From Myxococcota bacterium (GTDB lineage: Bacteria; Myxococcota; Kuafuiibacteriia; Kuafuiibacteriales; Kuafuiibacteriaceae), in the NCBI GenBank assembly GCA_028289325.1, contig JANQQN010000185.1, positions 1 through 35,209 of the forward strand: DNA of 35,209 nt. The letters run 5' to 3'. Of the stretch, positions 34,914-35,209 are shown one piece after another (positions within the stretch are counted from its first letter, which is position 1; each line of letters starts with the position of its first letter). A program made the translations under genes and the position numbers. Below the pieces are notes generated by a model that did not search any database, was not told the DNA's origin, and was given only the letters and a program-made list of their open reading frames with translations.

Positions 34914-35209
34914 TTAACGAGGCGGCATTCGGGCGCCGGCGTCGAGACGGACGCATTCCGCGTTGATGTAGTCGTTATTGACCATGAACGAGACGAGATC
35001 CGCGTACTCGGCAGGGGCCCCGAATCGGGTCGGGAACTGTAGGTGAGCGCTGAGACTGATCTTCACCTCGGGCTTCATCTGCTCGTAGATCGGCGTTTCG
35101 AAGAAGCCGGGCAGGATAGTGTTGACCCGGATGCCTTCGGGCGCCAGGTCGCGGGCCATGGGAAGGGTCATGCCGTACAGACCACCCTTGCTCGCCTACT
35201 CCGCGAGCA
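34914..35209 (-). pseudogene. HSD10-like short-chain dehydrogenase, C-terminal part, interrupted by a stop
   Basis: The minus strand enters from the right edge and codes the C-terminal part of a short-chain dehydrogenase/reductase. The segment KGGLYGMTLPMARDLAPEG, then VNTILPGFFETPIYEQM and VRLDAGARM, matches type-2 3-hydroxyacyl-CoA dehydrogenase (HSD10) relatives, which oxidise 3-hydroxyacyl-CoA with NAD. The catalytic YxxxK should read YSASKGG here, but the DNA reads Glu-stop-Ala-Ser-Lys, with TAG at 35196-35198. Restoring three bases would give Glu-Tyr-Ser-Ala-Ser-Lys. Either the gene is broken, or a local sequence error lies near the window edge. The piece from ATG 35169-35171 alone would lack the nucleotide fold and active site. 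The upstream part is outside the window. Confidence 0.75.

Overview
This window is GC-rich DNA, dense in genes, and looks like the chromosome of a predatory or social delta-type proteobacterium, most likely Myxococcota. The grounds are gene content: two large Ser/Thr protein kinases (one with PEGA-type tails), a secreted caspase-like protease, a Cys-rich von Willebrand A lipoprotein, a DUF4384 anti-sigma factor, a TMTC-like TPR membrane protein and a polyphosphate glucokinase. Core genes (serS, serB, a tRNA-Val) are mixed with these, there is no mobile element, and this looks like ordinary chromosome. The lineage call is inference; no rRNA or marker set is present.

Layout, left to right. 1-1488 (+): the end of a serine hydrolase, then a small membrane protein. 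1598-5589 (-): a tight four-gene unit of lipoprotein, ECF sigma factor, zinc-finger/DUF4384 anti-sigma factor and caspase-like protease with a barrel-like C-terminus, with junctions of +6, -4 and +6 bp. This is the most system-like part of the window. 5883-7540 (-): two beta-oxidation genes overlapping by 4 bp, preceded by the VWA lipoprotein (7579-9093, -). 9207-10514 (+): serS, which overlaps a convergent TPR/disordered protein by 9 bp. 11936-14742 (-): a PA0069-type radical SAM protein, a glycerophosphodiesterase and a polyphosphate glucokinase. 14856-16367 (+): a soluble hybrid histidine kinase. 16390-19815 (-): a TMTC-like TPR membrane protein and an unrecognised membrane protein. 20000-22994: a DUF2845 secreted protein, serB, a NodB-fold protein with a degraded metal site, and a DUF2752 membrane protein. 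23007-24541 (-): a Pro/Thr-rich envelope protein and a frameshifted DoxX gene. 24846-26732 (+): a CoA-transferase/GNAT fusion, followed by tRNA-Val on the other strand. 26894-33791: a PEGA Ser/Thr kinase divergent from an SGNH hydrolase, then a 1070-residue protein with a kinase-like dead domain ahead of a complete kinase. 33799-34743 (-): a degenerate receiver plus possible CheX-like domain. The right edge holds the C-terminal part of an HSD10-like dehydrogenase with a stop codon in its active-site region.

How the genes may work together. Signalling (ECF sigma unit, hybrid kinase, two Ser/Thr kinases) and envelope functions (lipoproteins, barrel-like protein, SGNH hydrolase, DUF2752) dominate. 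The hydratase, 3-hydroxyacyl-CoA dehydrogenase, CoA-transferase and HSD10-like dehydrogenase all point to acyl-CoA turnover. The best candidate for an undescribed system is the sigma/anti-sigma/caspase/lipoprotein unit. The dead-plus-live kinase protein and the beta-clamp-like tail on the radical SAM protein are the next most interesting. Three genes carry lesions or lost catalytic residues (DoxX frameshift, SDR stop codon, NodB metal site); the first two could be sequence errors.
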